In this document: positions 7,800 to 15,780 of the stretch, piece by piece
How positions within the stretch are numbered: position 1 is the stretch's first letter
Layout of the letters: every line of letters begins with the position of its first letter
From: Fodinibacter sp038330415
GTDB lineage: Bacteria; Actinomycetota; Actinomycetes; Actinomycetales; Dermatophilaceae
Assembly (NCBI GenBank): GCA_038330415.1
Contig: JBBQNZ010000016.1
Coordinates: 1-40,112 of the forward strand
Direction: 5' to 3'
DNA: 40,112 bases
The notes under the pieces: model-generated
What the model saw: only the letters and a program-made list of their open reading frames with translations
What the model was told of the DNA's origin: nothing
Database searches by the model: none
Program-made: the position numbers and the translations under genes

Positions 7800-8596
7800 G
7801 TGCCATCGCCCTCGGCCTGGACCGTACGGTGCTCGAGCTGAAGATGTACACGCGCGAGAAGGAGGCGGTCTTCTTCTCCTTCCTCTTCCCGATCCTGCTG
7901 CTCGCGCTGTTCTCGGTGATCTTCTCCAGCCAGTTCAAGGACCAGGGCGCCACCGGGATGACCGCCGGCGGCTACTTCCTGCCCGGCATGCTCTCGGCCG
8001 GCGTGCTGCTCACCAGCTACCAGACCATGGCGATGTCCGTGGCCAGCGAGCGCGACGACGGCACGCTCAAGCGCCTGCGGGCCACCCCGATGCCCCCGGT
8101 CGCCTACTTCCTCGGCAAGGTCGGGCTGGTCGCGATCTCCTCCACCCTGCAGGTCGCCCTTCTCCTGCTCGTGGCGCGGGTCTTCTTCGGCGTGCACCTG
8201 CCCACCACGGCCGACCGCTGGGCGGTGTTCGCCCTGGTGTTCACCCTCGGGGTGTTCGGCGGCACCGTGCTCGGCATCGCCTACTCGTCGATGGCCACCT
8301 CGCGCACCATCGGCGCGGTCGTCATCGGGCCCCTGCTCATCCTGCAGTTCATCTCCGGGGTCTACATCGCGTTCGACGACGTGCCGACCTGGCTGCAGCA
8401 GATCGCCTCGGTGTTCCCGCTGAAGTGGATCGCGCAGGGCATGCGTTCGGTGTTCTACCCCGCCGACCTCGCCTCGGCCGAGATGGCCGGGTCGTGGGAG
8501 ACCGGCCGCACCACCATGGTGCTGCTGGCCTGGGCGGTGGGTGGGCTGGTGCTGTGCGTGCTCACCTTCAAGTGGTTCAAGCGCGGCACCACCTGA
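7796..8596 (+). CDS. ABC-2 type permease (module 1)
   Basis: A 266-residue inner-membrane subunit with six hydrophobic segments: ~25-45, 65-85, 110-135, 145-170, 175-195 and 240-260. It carries the ABC-2 landmarks: ERDDGTLKRLRATPMPPVAYFLGK after the second segment, and SGVYIAFDDVPTWLQQIASVFPLKW before the last. It pairs with the upstream ATPase, whose stop overlaps its ATG. The substrate is unknown. In such modules it is often a peptide antibiotic, lipid or drug, with the kinase sensing the transporter or the envelope. Confidence 0.9.
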   Translation: MSAIALGLDRTVLELKMYTREKEAVFFSFLFPILLLALFSVIFSSQFKDQGATGMTAGGYFLPGMLSAGVLLTSYQTMAMSVASERDDGTLKRLRATPMPPVAYFLGKVGLVAISSTLQVALLLLVARVFFGVHLPTTADRWAVFALVFTLGVFGGTVLGIAYSSMATSRTIGAVVIGPLLILQFISGVYIAFDDVPTWLQQIASVFPLKWIAQGMRSVFYPADLASAEMAGSWETGRTTMVLLAWAVGGLVLCVLTFKWFKRGTT

Positions 8597-8609
8597 GCGG
8601 CACGTCACA

Positions 8610-9824
8610 ATGAGCGACGTGACGGCGACAGGCGCAAGCTCGCGCGAGGAGTTCGGCGCCATGTGGCGGCGGCAGCAGCCCTACTGGCACGCCGTCTTCG
8701 CCATCGTGTGGGCCGCCGCGGTCGTCGTGACCCTGCTCGACGACCCCGGCCCGCACGGCCGCGGCCCGTCGCTCGCGCTCCTCGGGGTCATCGCGCTCGC
8801 CTATGTCGTGCTGGGCACGCGGGGGATGACCAACCGCTCCATCCGCTGGGCCGTGGCCTACCAGGTCGTGGCGTGGACGGCACTGCTCGGCATCCAGTGG
8901 GTCGACTCCGGCACCCAGGCGTGGCTGCTCTACTTCGCGCTCTTCCCACAGCTGTGGGCGATGCTGCCGACGCGGTGGGCCGTGGTGGGCACGGCGGTCG
9001 TCGTCAGCGCCTTCTCGGTGGTGCGCTGGGCCCAGCTCGGCTTCTCCACGGAGAGCCTCGCCGAGATCCTCATCTCCAGCGTCATCTCGATGGGCCTGTC
9101 CCTCTCCCTGGGGCTGTTCATCAACCGGATCGTCGGCGAGGCGGAGAGCCGCGCCGAGACCATCGACGAGCTGCGCGCCACCCAGGCCCGACTCTCGGCC
9201 GCCCAGCGTGACCGCGGCGTGCACGAGGAGCGCGAGCGCATCTCGCGCGAGATCCACGACACCCTGGCGCAGGGCTTCACCTCCGTCGTCGCCCTGTCCC
9301 GCGCGGCGCAGGCCGCCCTCGCCCGGGGCGACACCGCGGCGGCGGGTGAGCGGCTCGCGCTCATCGAGCACACGGCATCCGACAACCTCGACGAGGCGCG
9401 CCTGATCGTCGCCGAGCTCACGCCCGGGCACCTGCAGTCGCGCACCCTCGGCGAGGCCCTCGAGCGGCTGGGCGCGGCGGTGACGAGCGAGACCGGGCTG
9501 CACGCCGACGTGCGGGTGGCCGGCGACCCGGTGCCGCTCGGCGGGTCGGCCGAGGTCGTCATCCTGCGCACCGCCCAGGAGGCGCTGTCGAACGTTCGGC
9601 GGCACGCGTCGGCGGCCCGGGTCGACCTCGTCCTGGCCTACGACGACCCCGACGAGGTGGTGCTGACCGTGCACGATGACGGCCTCGGGTTCGACCCTGA
9701 CGGCGCGCGGCCGGGTTTCGGGCTCGACGGTGCGCGGGCCCGGGCGGCCGAGGTCGGCGGGGCGGTGCAGGTGCTCAGCGAGCCGGGCACCGGCACCACG
9801 CTGCGCCTGGTGGTGCCGCGGTGA
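8610..9824 (+). CDS. Sensor histidine kinase, NarL/DesK type (module 1)
   Basis: A 404-residue membrane kinase. The N-terminal ~170 residues hold about six hydrophobic segments and no large extracellular domain, suggesting it senses within the membrane or through its transporter. The HisKA_3 box EERERISREIHDTLAQGF has the phospho-acceptor His216. The ATPase domain shows the N-box (ALSNVRRHASA), DDGLGFD (G1) and GFGLDGARARAAEVGG (G2). ATG 8610 follows the permease stop by 13 nt. The 3' end overlaps the regulator start by GTGA. Confidence 0.93.
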   Translation: MSDVTATGASSREEFGAMWRRQQPYWHAVFAIVWAAAVVVTLLDDPGPHGRGPSLALLGVIALAYVVLGTRGMTNRSIRWAVAYQVVAWTALLGIQWVDSGTQAWLLYFALFPQLWAMLPTRWAVVGTAVVVSAFSVVRWAQLGFSTESLAEILISSVISMGLSLSLGLFINRIVGEAESRAETIDELRATQARLSAAQRDRGVHEERERISREIHDTLAQGFTSVVALSRAAQAALARGDTAAAGERLALIEHTASDNLDEARLIVAELTPGHLQSRTLGEALERLGAAVTSETGLHADVRVAGDPVPLGGSAEVVILRTAQEALSNVRRHASAARVDLVLAYDDPDEVVLTVHDDGLGFDPDGARPGFGLDGARARAAEVGGAVQVLSEPGTGTTLRLVVPR

Positions 9825-10453
9825 TCAGGCTGCTCGTGGTCGACGACCACCCGGTGGTGCGGGCCGGCATGGTCGCGGTGCTGGGGGAGGAGAGCGACTT
9901 CGAGGTGGTGGGGGAGGCGGCCAACGGCGCGGAGGCGCTCGGGCTGGTGCCGCGGCTGCATCCCGACGTCGTGCTGATGGACCTGCGGATGCCGGTCATG
10001 GACGGCGCCGAGGCCACCGCCCGGATCACGGCGGAGGCCGGTGCCCCGCAGGTGCTGGTGCTGACGACCTACGACACCGATGCCGACATCGTTCGGGCCG
10101 TGGAGGCCGGTGCCCGCGGGTACCTGCTCAAGGACGCGCCGACCGCGCTGCTGGCCGACGCGATCCGGCGGGCGGCCCGGGGCGAGACGGTGCTGGCGCC
10201 CCCGGTGGCGGCCCGGCTGGCCGACCGGCTGCGGGCACCCGCGCGGCCCGAGCTCACCGGGCGCGAGGTCGAGGTGCTGGGGCTCGTGGCGCGGGGGCTC
10301 TCCAACGCCGACATCGGGCGGGCGCTGTTCATCGGGGAGGCGACGGTCAAGACGCACCTCCTGCGGGCCTTCGCGAAGCTCGGGGTCACCGACCGCACGG
10401 CAGCCGTGACCGCGGCCTACGCGTCGGGGCTGATCGACCTACCCCGGAACTGA
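9821..10453 (+). CDS. LuxR/NarL-family response regulator (module 1)
   Basis: A 210-residue two-domain regulator. The receiver domain has the acidic pair D8/D9, phospho-acceptor D54 in VVLMDLRMP, and K104 in YLLKDAP. The C-terminal LuxR-type helix-turn-helix spans ~145-205 (LTGREVEVLGLVARGLSNADIG, EATVKTHLLRAFAKLGV). GTG 9821 overlaps the kinase stop by four bases. It probably controls the ABC genes of the same operon; the dyads at 6825-6854 are candidate targets. Confidence 0.94.
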   Translation: MIRLLVVDDHPVVRAGMVAVLGEESDFEVVGEAANGAEALGLVPRLHPDVVLMDLRMPVMDGAEATARITAEAGAPQVLVLTTYDTDADIVRAVEAGARGYLLKDAPTALLADAIRRAARGETVLAPPVAARLADRLRAPARPELTGREVEVLGLVARGLSNADIGRALFIGEATVKTHLLRAFAKLGVTDRTAAVTAAYASGLIDLPRN

Positions 10454-10462
10454 ACCAGTGGG

Positions 10463-11149
10463 TCAGGCGGAGCCGTCGCGCACGTCCTCGACGGCATCGG
10501 TGACCGTCTCGGCGGTGGCCGCGGCGACGGCCTTGGCCTCGCGGCGGTGCTTGAGGTACTCGTAGATCATCGGCAGCACCGAGAGGAAGACGATGAGCAG
10601 GATCGCGGCCTCGAGGTTGTCGCGGATGATCGGGATGCCGCCGAGGAAGTAGCCGGCCAGGGTGACGATGCCGACCCAGAGGGCGGCGCCGACCGCCGAC
10701 CAGGTGAAGAAGTGCCGGCGGTTCATCCGGCCGATGCCGGCCACGAGCGTGATGTAGGTGCGCACGATCGGCACGAAACGGCCGATGACCAGGGCCTTGG
10801 CACCGTGCTTCTCGAAGAAGTCGTGGGTCTGGTCGAGGTACTTCTTGCGGATGATCCGCCCGTCGTGGTTGCGCAGCGGAGCCCCGACCGCCCGGCCGAT
10901 CTCGTACCCGACGACGTTGCCCATGAAGGCCGCGACGAACAGCGCCGGGATGGCGACGACCAAGGGGATGTCGAGCTCGCCGCCCGCGATGAAGATGCCG
11001 ATCGCGAACAGGAGCGAGTCGCCCGGGAGGATCGGGAAGAACAGCCCGCACTCGACGAAGACGATGACCAGCGAGATGAAGAAGAAGGCGGTCCCGTAGG
11101 TGTCGAGGAGGTACTGGGGGTCCATCCAGTTGGGCCCGAGTGCGTGCAT
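10463..11149 (-). CDS. DedA family membrane protein
   Basis: A 228-residue polytopic protein of the DedA/SNARE-associated (VTT) family, linked in other bacteria to undecaprenyl-phosphate and phospholipid flipping. It shows ECGLFFPILPGDSLLFAIGIFIAG (membrane re-entrant region) and the signature VIGRFVPIVRTYITLVAGIGRMNRRHFF. Start ATG 11149 was chosen over longer frames because the upstream codons are Arg/Cys-rich and unlike the family. MDPQYLLDTYG eight codons later is an alternative. It is convergent with the module-1 regulator, with 9 bp between. Confidence 0.9.
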   Translation of the reverse strand: MHALGPNWMDPQYLLDTYGTAFFFISLVIVFVECGLFFPILPGDSLLFAIGIFIAGGELDIPLVVAIPALFVAAFMGNVVGYEIGRAVGAPLRNHDGRIIRKKYLDQTHDFFEKHGAKALVIGRFVPIVRTYITLVAGIGRMNRRHFFTWSAVGAALWVGIVTLAGYFLGGIPIIRDNLEAAILLIVFLSVLPMIYEYLKHRREAKAVAAATAETVTDAVEDVRDGSA

Positions 11150-11340
11150 CACGGGGTCAAGGGTACGGGGACGACGCCGGCATCCCCGCCGCTGCGGCCT
11201 GTGCGGTGCCTGCGGACACGTACGGCGGGGGCGACCGCAGTGCGGGCAGCCGGCAAGGGGTTTCGTGCTTCGGCGATACATTGAGCGACGGAACGGGCCG
11301 CCCCAGCCTCCCGCCGGCCCCGAAAACGAAGGATCCCCGC

Positions 11341-12228
11341 ATGTCCGTCACCTCCCCCGCCCGCTGGTTCGGTGCGGCCCTCGTCGGGTCCGCCGTCGTC
11401 GCCCTCGCCGCGTGCGGCTCCCCCGTCGAGGAGGCCGGCTCGTCGAGCTCCGCCAGCGCCTCCGCCTCGGCCTCGGCCACCTGCGACCCGGCGTCGATGA
11501 AGACCAAGACCGCCGGCACCCTGACGATCGGCACCGACAAGCCCGCCTACCAGCCCTGGTTCGTCGACGACGACCCGAGCAACGGCAAGGGCTACGAGTC
11601 GGCCGTGGCCTACGCCATCGCCGACCAGCTCGGCTACGCCAAGGACAAGGTCACCTGGGTCGTGGCGCCGTTCAACACGGTGATCGCCCCCGGCGAGAAG
11701 GCCTTCGACATGGACCTCAACCAGGTGTCGATCAGTGACGAGCGCAAGAACGCCGTCGACTTCTCCTCCGGCTACTACGACGTGCGCCAGGCCGTCATCA
11801 CCTACAAGGGCAGCCCGATCGACGGCAAGACCACCGTCGCCGACCTCAAGGACGCCAAGTTCGGCGCCCAGGTGGGCACCACGTCCTACACCGCCGCCAA
11901 GGAGCAGATCGCGCCGAGCCAGGAGGTGGCGGTGTTCGACACCAACGACCTCGCCGTGCAGGCGCTGAAGAACAAGCAGATCGACGGCATCGTCGCCGAC
12001 CTGCCGACGGCGTTCTACATGACCGCGGCCCAGCTCGACGACGGCGTCATCGTGGGCCAGCTGCCCAACGCCGGTGGCACGCCCGAGCAGTTCGGCGCCG
12101 TGCTCGACAAGGGCAGCCCGCTCACCGCGTGCATCACCCAGGCGGTCGACGCGCTGCGGGCCGACGGCACCCTCGACACGCTCGTCGCTCAGTGGCTGTC
12201 GACGCAGGGTGCGCCCGAGCTGAAGTAG
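11341..12228 (+). CDS. Amino-acid ABC transporter substrate-binding lipoprotein
   Basis: A 295-residue extracytoplasmic solute-binding protein, family 3. The signal peptide ends in the lipobox LAAC (lipidated Cys25), followed by a Ser/Ala linker (~30-46). The binding domain starts at TLTIGTDKPAYQPW and contains FDMDLNQVSISDERKNAVDFSSGYY, the usual ligand-site region for polar amino acids. ATG 11341 lies in an otherwise non-coding 191-bp gap from dedA, which must hold the promoter. It is first of three importer genes, with the permease 6 bp downstream. Confidence 0.94.
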   Translation: MSVTSPARWFGAALVGSAVVALAACGSPVEEAGSSSSASASASASATCDPASMKTKTAGTLTIGTDKPAYQPWFVDDDPSNGKGYESAVAYAIADQLGYAKDKVTWVVAPFNTVIAPGEKAFDMDLNQVSISDERKNAVDFSSGYYDVRQAVITYKGSPIDGKTTVADLKDAKFGAQVGTTSYTAAKEQIAPSQEVAVFDTNDLAVQALKNKQIDGIVADLPTAFYMTAAQLDDGVIVGQLPNAGGTPEQFGAVLDKGSPLTACITQAVDALRADGTLDTLVAQWLSTQGAPELK

Positions 12229-12234
12229 CACGAC

Positions 12235-13131
12235 ATGTCGGGGGGCACCTCGCAGCAGGCGGGACCCACGGCGGCCGACGCCGCCGGACCGTGGGTCCCG
12301 TCCGCGCTCGAGCAGGAGCGTCGCGCCTACCGCAGCGCCCGGGCCCGCCGCTCCTCGGTGATCGCCGCCGTCTCGACCGTTGCCCTGGTGGGCGTGGCCG
12401 TCGGTCTCGTCGTCACCTCACCCGGCTGGCAGCGGGTCAAGGAGACCTTCTTCAGCTGGGACAAGGCCGTCGACTCCTTCCCGGCCGTGCTCGAGGGCCT
12501 CTGGCTGAACATCCGGGTGATGCTGATCTGCGCTGTGCTGATCGCCATCTTCGGCCTGACCCTGGCCGTGATGCGCACCATCCGCGGCCCGGTCGCCTTC
12601 CCGCTGCGCCTCTTCGCCACGGCCTACGTCGACCTCTTCCGCGGCCTGCCGCTGCTCCTCGTGCTCTTCCTGCTCGGCTTCGGTGCCCCCGCGCTGCGGC
12701 TGTCCGGCCTGCCCAACTCGGCGCTCTTCTGGGGCGCCACCGCGCTCGTGCTCTCGTACTCGGCCTACGTCGCCGAGGTGTTCCGGGCCGGCATCGAGTC
12801 GGTGCACCCCTCGCAGCGGGCCGCCGCCCGCTCGCTCGGCCTCAGCTACGGCCAGACCCTGCGCCACGTCGTGCTGCCGCAGGCGGTGCGGCGCGTGGTT
12901 CCTCCCCTGATGAACGACCTGGTCTCGCTGCAGAAGGACTCCGGCCTGATCGCGGTGCTCGGCGTCATCGACGCCATCCGCGCCGCCCAGATCGAGACGG
13001 CATCCGACTTCAACTTCACCCCCTACGTCGTGGCGGGCGCCCTGTTCGTCGCCCTGACCATCCCGATGGCCCGGTTCACCGACCACCTCGCGCGCAAGCA
13101 GGGGATGCACGGCGCGACGGGGTCGCTGTGA
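12235..13131 (+). CDS. Amino-acid ABC transporter permease
   Basis: A 298-residue HisM/GlnP-type permease. A cytosolic N-terminal extension of ~40 residues precedes the first membrane segment (VIAAVSTVALVGVAVGLVV). The EAA loop AARSLGLSYGQTLRHVVLPQAVR marks the ATPase contact site. As only one permease gene is present, it likely works as a homodimer. It lies 6 bp from the binding-protein gene and 10 bp from the ATPase. Confidence 0.93.
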   Translation: MSGGTSQQAGPTAADAAGPWVPSALEQERRAYRSARARRSSVIAAVSTVALVGVAVGLVVTSPGWQRVKETFFSWDKAVDSFPAVLEGLWLNIRVMLICAVLIAIFGLTLAVMRTIRGPVAFPLRLFATAYVDLFRGLPLLLVLFLLGFGAPALRLSGLPNSALFWGATALVLSYSAYVAEVFRAGIESVHPSQRAAARSLGLSYGQTLRHVVLPQAVRRVVPPLMNDLVSLQKDSGLIAVLGVIDAIRAAQIETASDFNFTPYVVAGALFVALTIPMARFTDHLARKQGMHGATGSL

Positions 13132-13141
13132 GGTCGCCGCG

Positions 13142-13873
13142 ATGAGCCTGCTGCAGCTCGACGGCATCCGGAAGTCGTTCGGCGACAACGTGGTCCTGCG
13201 CGACATCGACCTCGTCGTCGAGCGCGGCCAGTGCGTGGTGCTGATCGGCGCCAGCGGCTCGGGCAAGTCGACCCTGCTGCGCTGCGTCAACCTGCTCGAA
13301 GTGGTCGACGACGGCCGCATCCTCCTGGAGGAGGACGACATCACCGACCCCCGTGTCGACGCCGATGCCGTGCGCGCGCGGATGGGCGTCGTCTTCCAGG
13401 CCTACAACCTCTTCCCCCACCTCACGGTGCTCGACAACATCACCCTCGCGCCGGTGCGCGTGCACAAGGTGACCAAGGCCGAGGCACGTGAGCGGGCGAT
13501 GGCCATGCTCGAGCGGGTCGGCCTGGCCGACCGCGCCAAGGCCCGCCCCGACGAGCTCTCCGGCGGCCAGCAGCAACGGGTCGCCATCGCGCGAGCCCTG
13601 GTCAACGACCCGACCCTGATGCTGCTCGACGAGGTCACCTCGGCGCTCGACCCCGAGCTGGTCGGCGAGGTGCTCGACCTGCTGCGCTCGCTCATCGACG
13701 AGGGGATGACGATGATCGTCAACACCCACGAGATGGGCTTCGCCCGCCAGGTCGCCGAGACGGTGTGCTTCCTGCACGACGGCGTCATCCACGAGCAGGG
13801 TCCGCCGGCGCAGGTGATCGGCGACCCGCGCGAGGAGCGCACCCGCCAGTTCCTCTCGCGCATCCACCCGTGA
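13142..13873 (+). CDS. Amino-acid ABC transporter ATPase (GlnQ/HisP-like)
   Basis: A 243-residue ATPase powering the importer. It has Walker A GASGSGKS (37-44), Q-loop VFQAYNLFPHLTVLDN, signature LSGGQQQRVAIARAL, Walker B LMLLDEVTSALDPE and H-loop VNTHEMGFARQVA. The match to the polar-amino-acid group (GlnQ) is strong over the full length. The Walker B neighbour is EVTS rather than EPTS, a frequent harmless variant. Its stop overlaps the methyltransferase start by GTGA. Confidence 0.95.
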   Translation: MSLLQLDGIRKSFGDNVVLRDIDLVVERGQCVVLIGASGSGKSTLLRCVNLLEVVDDGRILLEEDDITDPRVDADAVRARMGVVFQAYNLFPHLTVLDNITLAPVRVHKVTKAEARERAMAMLERVGLADRAKARPDELSGGQQQRVAIARALVNDPTLMLLDEVTSALDPELVGEVLDLLRSLIDEGMTMIVNTHEMGFARQVAETVCFLHDGVIHEQGPPAQVIGDPREERTRQFLSRIHP

Positions 13874-14514
13874 GCGCCGACGACGTCCCCGCGGTCGGGG
13901 TCGGCCCGTGGGTCGGCCCGTGGCCCGAGGGCGAGCACTGGGATGCCGACCTGCTGCGTGACGGCGACCGCCGCAACGTCGCCGACCGCTACCGCTACTG
14001 GCACATGGATGCCGTCGTCGCCGACCTCGACACCCGACGCCACCCCTTCCACGTCGCCATCGAGAACTGGGGCCACGACTTCAACATCGGCTCGGTGGTG
14101 CGCACCGCAAATGCGTTCAACGTCAATGCGTTCCACATCGTCGGGCGCCGCCGGTGGAACCGGCGGGGCGCCATGGTCACCGACCGCTACCAGCACGAGC
14201 TGCACCACGCCAGCGTTGCCGACCTCGCCGGGTGGGCGGCATCCGCGGGACGCGACGGGCACGGCATCCCGCTCATCGGCATCGACAACGTGCCGGGCTC
14301 GGTGCCGCTGGAGACCTACGACCTGCCCCGCGAGTGCGTGCTGGTGCTCGGGCAGGAGGGGCCGGGGCTGACGCCGGAGATGCTCGCGGCGTGCGACGTG
14401 GTGCTGCACATCGAGCAGTTCGGCTCGACCCGCTCGATCAACGCCGGGGCGGCCGGCGCCATCGCGATGCACGCCTGGGTGCGCCGGCACGTCTTCGGTC
14501 AGCACCCGGCCTGA
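13870..14514 (+). CDS. SpoU/TrmH-family RNA 2'-O-methyltransferase
   Basis: A 214-residue AdoMet-dependent RNA ribose methyltransferase with the trefoil-knot SPOUT fold. All three SpoU motifs are present: NIGSVVRTANAF (motif 1, with the catalytic Arg), VLVLGQEGPGLT (motif 2) and IEQFGSTRSINAGAAGAIAMHAW (motif 3). No N-terminal L30e-like substrate domain is present, only a ~50-residue Trp/Gly-rich lead. GTG 13870 overlaps the ABC ATPase stop by four bases, although the functions seem unrelated. Whether the target is tRNA or rRNA cannot be told. Confidence 0.9.
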   Translation: MSADDVPAVGVGPWVGPWPEGEHWDADLLRDGDRRNVADRYRYWHMDAVVADLDTRRHPFHVAIENWGHDFNIGSVVRTANAFNVNAFHIVGRRRWNRRGAMVTDRYQHELHHASVADLAGWAASAGRDGHGIPLIGIDNVPGSVPLETYDLPRECVLVLGQEGPGLTPEMLAACDVVLHIEQFGSTRSINAGAAGAIAMHAWVRRHVFGQHPA

Positions 14515-14565
14515 GCTCCCCGGCATCCGGTAGACAGGGCCTTCACGCACGAAGTTCGGGGGCGT

Positions 14566-14592
14566 TGTCGATTCCGGCCGCTCCCGACCGTC
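14566..14592 (+). promoter_or_regulatory. Candidate ECF42-type promoter
   Basis: TGTCGA (14566-14571) and CGTC (14589-14592) are separated by 17 nt. As I recall, TGTCGA at -35 with CGA/TC at -10 is the motif described for ECF42 sigma factors. Transcription would start near 14598, so the sigma factor at the end of this operon could activate its own expression. Confidence 0.55.
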
Positions 14593-14597
14593 ATCGC

Positions 14598-14624
14598 GGT
14601 GAGGTCGCACGGTGCGACCTCACC
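14598..14624 (+). promoter_or_regulatory. Near-perfect palindrome at the start of the DGPF/sigma mRNA
   Basis: Arms GGTGAGGTCGCAC (14598-14610) and GTGCGACCTCACC (14612-14624) are perfect complements around one base. They begin about where the predicted transcript starts and end 18 bp before the first ATG. They could be an operator or a 5' leader hairpin ahead of AAGGAG (14631-14636). Confidence 0.6.
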
Positions 14625-14642
14625 CGAGTGAAGGAGATCGCC

Positions 14643-15002
14643 ATGACCGAGTACGTCGTCCTCATCGTCGGAGACGCCGACCGCTGGTGGACCACGATGG
14701 ATGCCGAGCAGCGCGCGGCCGGCTACGCCGAGTACACCCGCTTCGGCGAGGAGCTCGCCCGGCGTGGCCACAAGGTCACCGGAGGCGCCGAGCTGCACGC
14801 CACGGCCGAGGCGAAGCGCCTTCCGCGTGGCGGTGGTGCCGTCACCGACGGGCCGTTCGCCGAAGTCACCGAGCAGGTGGGCGGCTTCTACCAGGTCGAG
14901 AGCGACGACCTCGACGACCTGCTCGAATGCTGCCAGATCATCGCCGCCGTGGGCGACGGCATCGAGGTGCGGCGCACCGTGTCCGCGGAGGACCGGGCGT
15001 GA
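14643..15002 (+). CDS. DGPF/YCII domain protein 1
   Basis: A 119-residue YCII-related protein with a small ferredoxin-like alpha+beta fold. It has the hallmark DGPF at 69-72 followed by FAEVTEQVGGFYQVE. Start ATG 14643 has AAGGAG seven bases upstream. It is the first of three tandem DGPF genes ending in the sigma factor, each overlapping the next. DGPF proteins commonly accompany ECF42 sigma factors and their biochemical role is not established. The Trp pair in DRWWTTMD near the N-terminus is distinctive. Confidence 0.9.
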   Translation: MTEYVVLIVGDADRWWTTMDAEQRAAGYAEYTRFGEELARRGHKVTGGAELHATAEAKRLPRGGGAVTDGPFAEVTEQVGGFYQVESDDLDDLLECCQIIAAVGDGIEVRRTVSAEDRA

Positions 15003-15415
15003 GCCGGCACCTGCTGCTGCTGCCGGCTCCCGAGGCCGAGTGGGCGCTGCTGCCCGCCGAGGAGCACGAGAAGGGGATGCGCTCGCACGAACAGTTCCAC
15101 CGCGACCTGCGCGACGGCGGCCACCGGCTCGTCACCGCAGCCCCGCTGACGCCGTCGGCGACGGCGGTGTCGCTGCGGCCGGACGGCTCCGGCGGGGCGT
15201 TCGCCACCGACGGTCCGTTCACCGAGTCGGTCGAGCAGATCGTCGGGTTCTTCCTCATCGAGACCGACGACCGAGCCGACCTGCTGCGCATCTGCGCCGA
15301 GTTCGCCTCGCGCGGCGAGCTCATCGAGTTCCGTGACCTCGTGGGCCCCGACGACCACGACCACGGCGGCACGCCGGCGCAGGCCGGTGCGAGCGTCGGG
15401 GGCACCGCGCCGTGA
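14999..15415 (+). CDS. DGPF/YCII domain protein 2
   Basis: A 138-residue second copy of the DGPF fold, with DGPF at 71-74 in GGAFATDGPFTESVEQIVGFFLIE. It has a longer, His/Asp-rich C-terminal tail (GPDDHDHGGTPAQAG). GTG 14999 overlaps the previous stop by four bases. Sequence similarity to its neighbours is confined to the motif region, so the three copies diverged long ago. Possible His/Asp metal binding by the tail is speculation. Confidence 0.88.
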   Translation: MSRHLLLLPAPEAEWALLPAEEHEKGMRSHEQFHRDLRDGGHRLVTAAPLTPSATAVSLRPDGSGGAFATDGPFTESVEQIVGFFLIETDDRADLLRICAEFASRGELIEFRDLVGPDDHDHGGTPAQAGASVGGTAP

Positions 15416-15780
15416 GGTACGTGGTGCTCATGGCCTGTGACCCTGGGGTCTGGGAGCGCTCGACGCCCGATGAGCAGCAGGAGTTCTTCGACGCCCACGA
15501 CGCTTTCGAGTTGGCGGTCGCGACCAAGGGCTCGAAGATCTCCGGGGCGGCGCTGGCCTCGGCCGACACGGCGACCACCCTGCGGCACTCCGGCGGCACC
15601 CTCACCGTCACCGACGGCCCGTTCGTCGAGCTGGTCGAGCAGCTCGCGGGGTTCTACCTCGTCGACCTGCCCGACCTCGACTCGGCCATCGCCGCCTGCG
15701 CCGAGCTGCCCCGCAGCTACACCGTCGAGATCCGCCCCGAGGTCGAGATCGAAGGTTACGAGCCTTCAAGTGACCTCTGA
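15412..15780 (+). CDS. DGPF/YCII domain protein 3
   Basis: A 122-residue third DGPF protein, with DGPF at 68-71 in LTVTDGPFVELVEQLAGFYLVD. The canonical N-terminus MRYVVLMACDPGVWERSTPDEQQEF resembles stand-alone DGPF proteins. GTG 15412 overlaps gene 2 by four bases. Its end overlaps the sigma gene start by 11 bases, which suggests translational coupling. Confidence 0.9.
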   Translation: MRYVVLMACDPGVWERSTPDEQQEFFDAHDAFELAVATKGSKISGAALASADTATTLRHSGGTLTVTDGPFVELVEQLAGFYLVDLPDLDSAIAACAELPRSYTVEIRPEVEIEGYEPSSDL

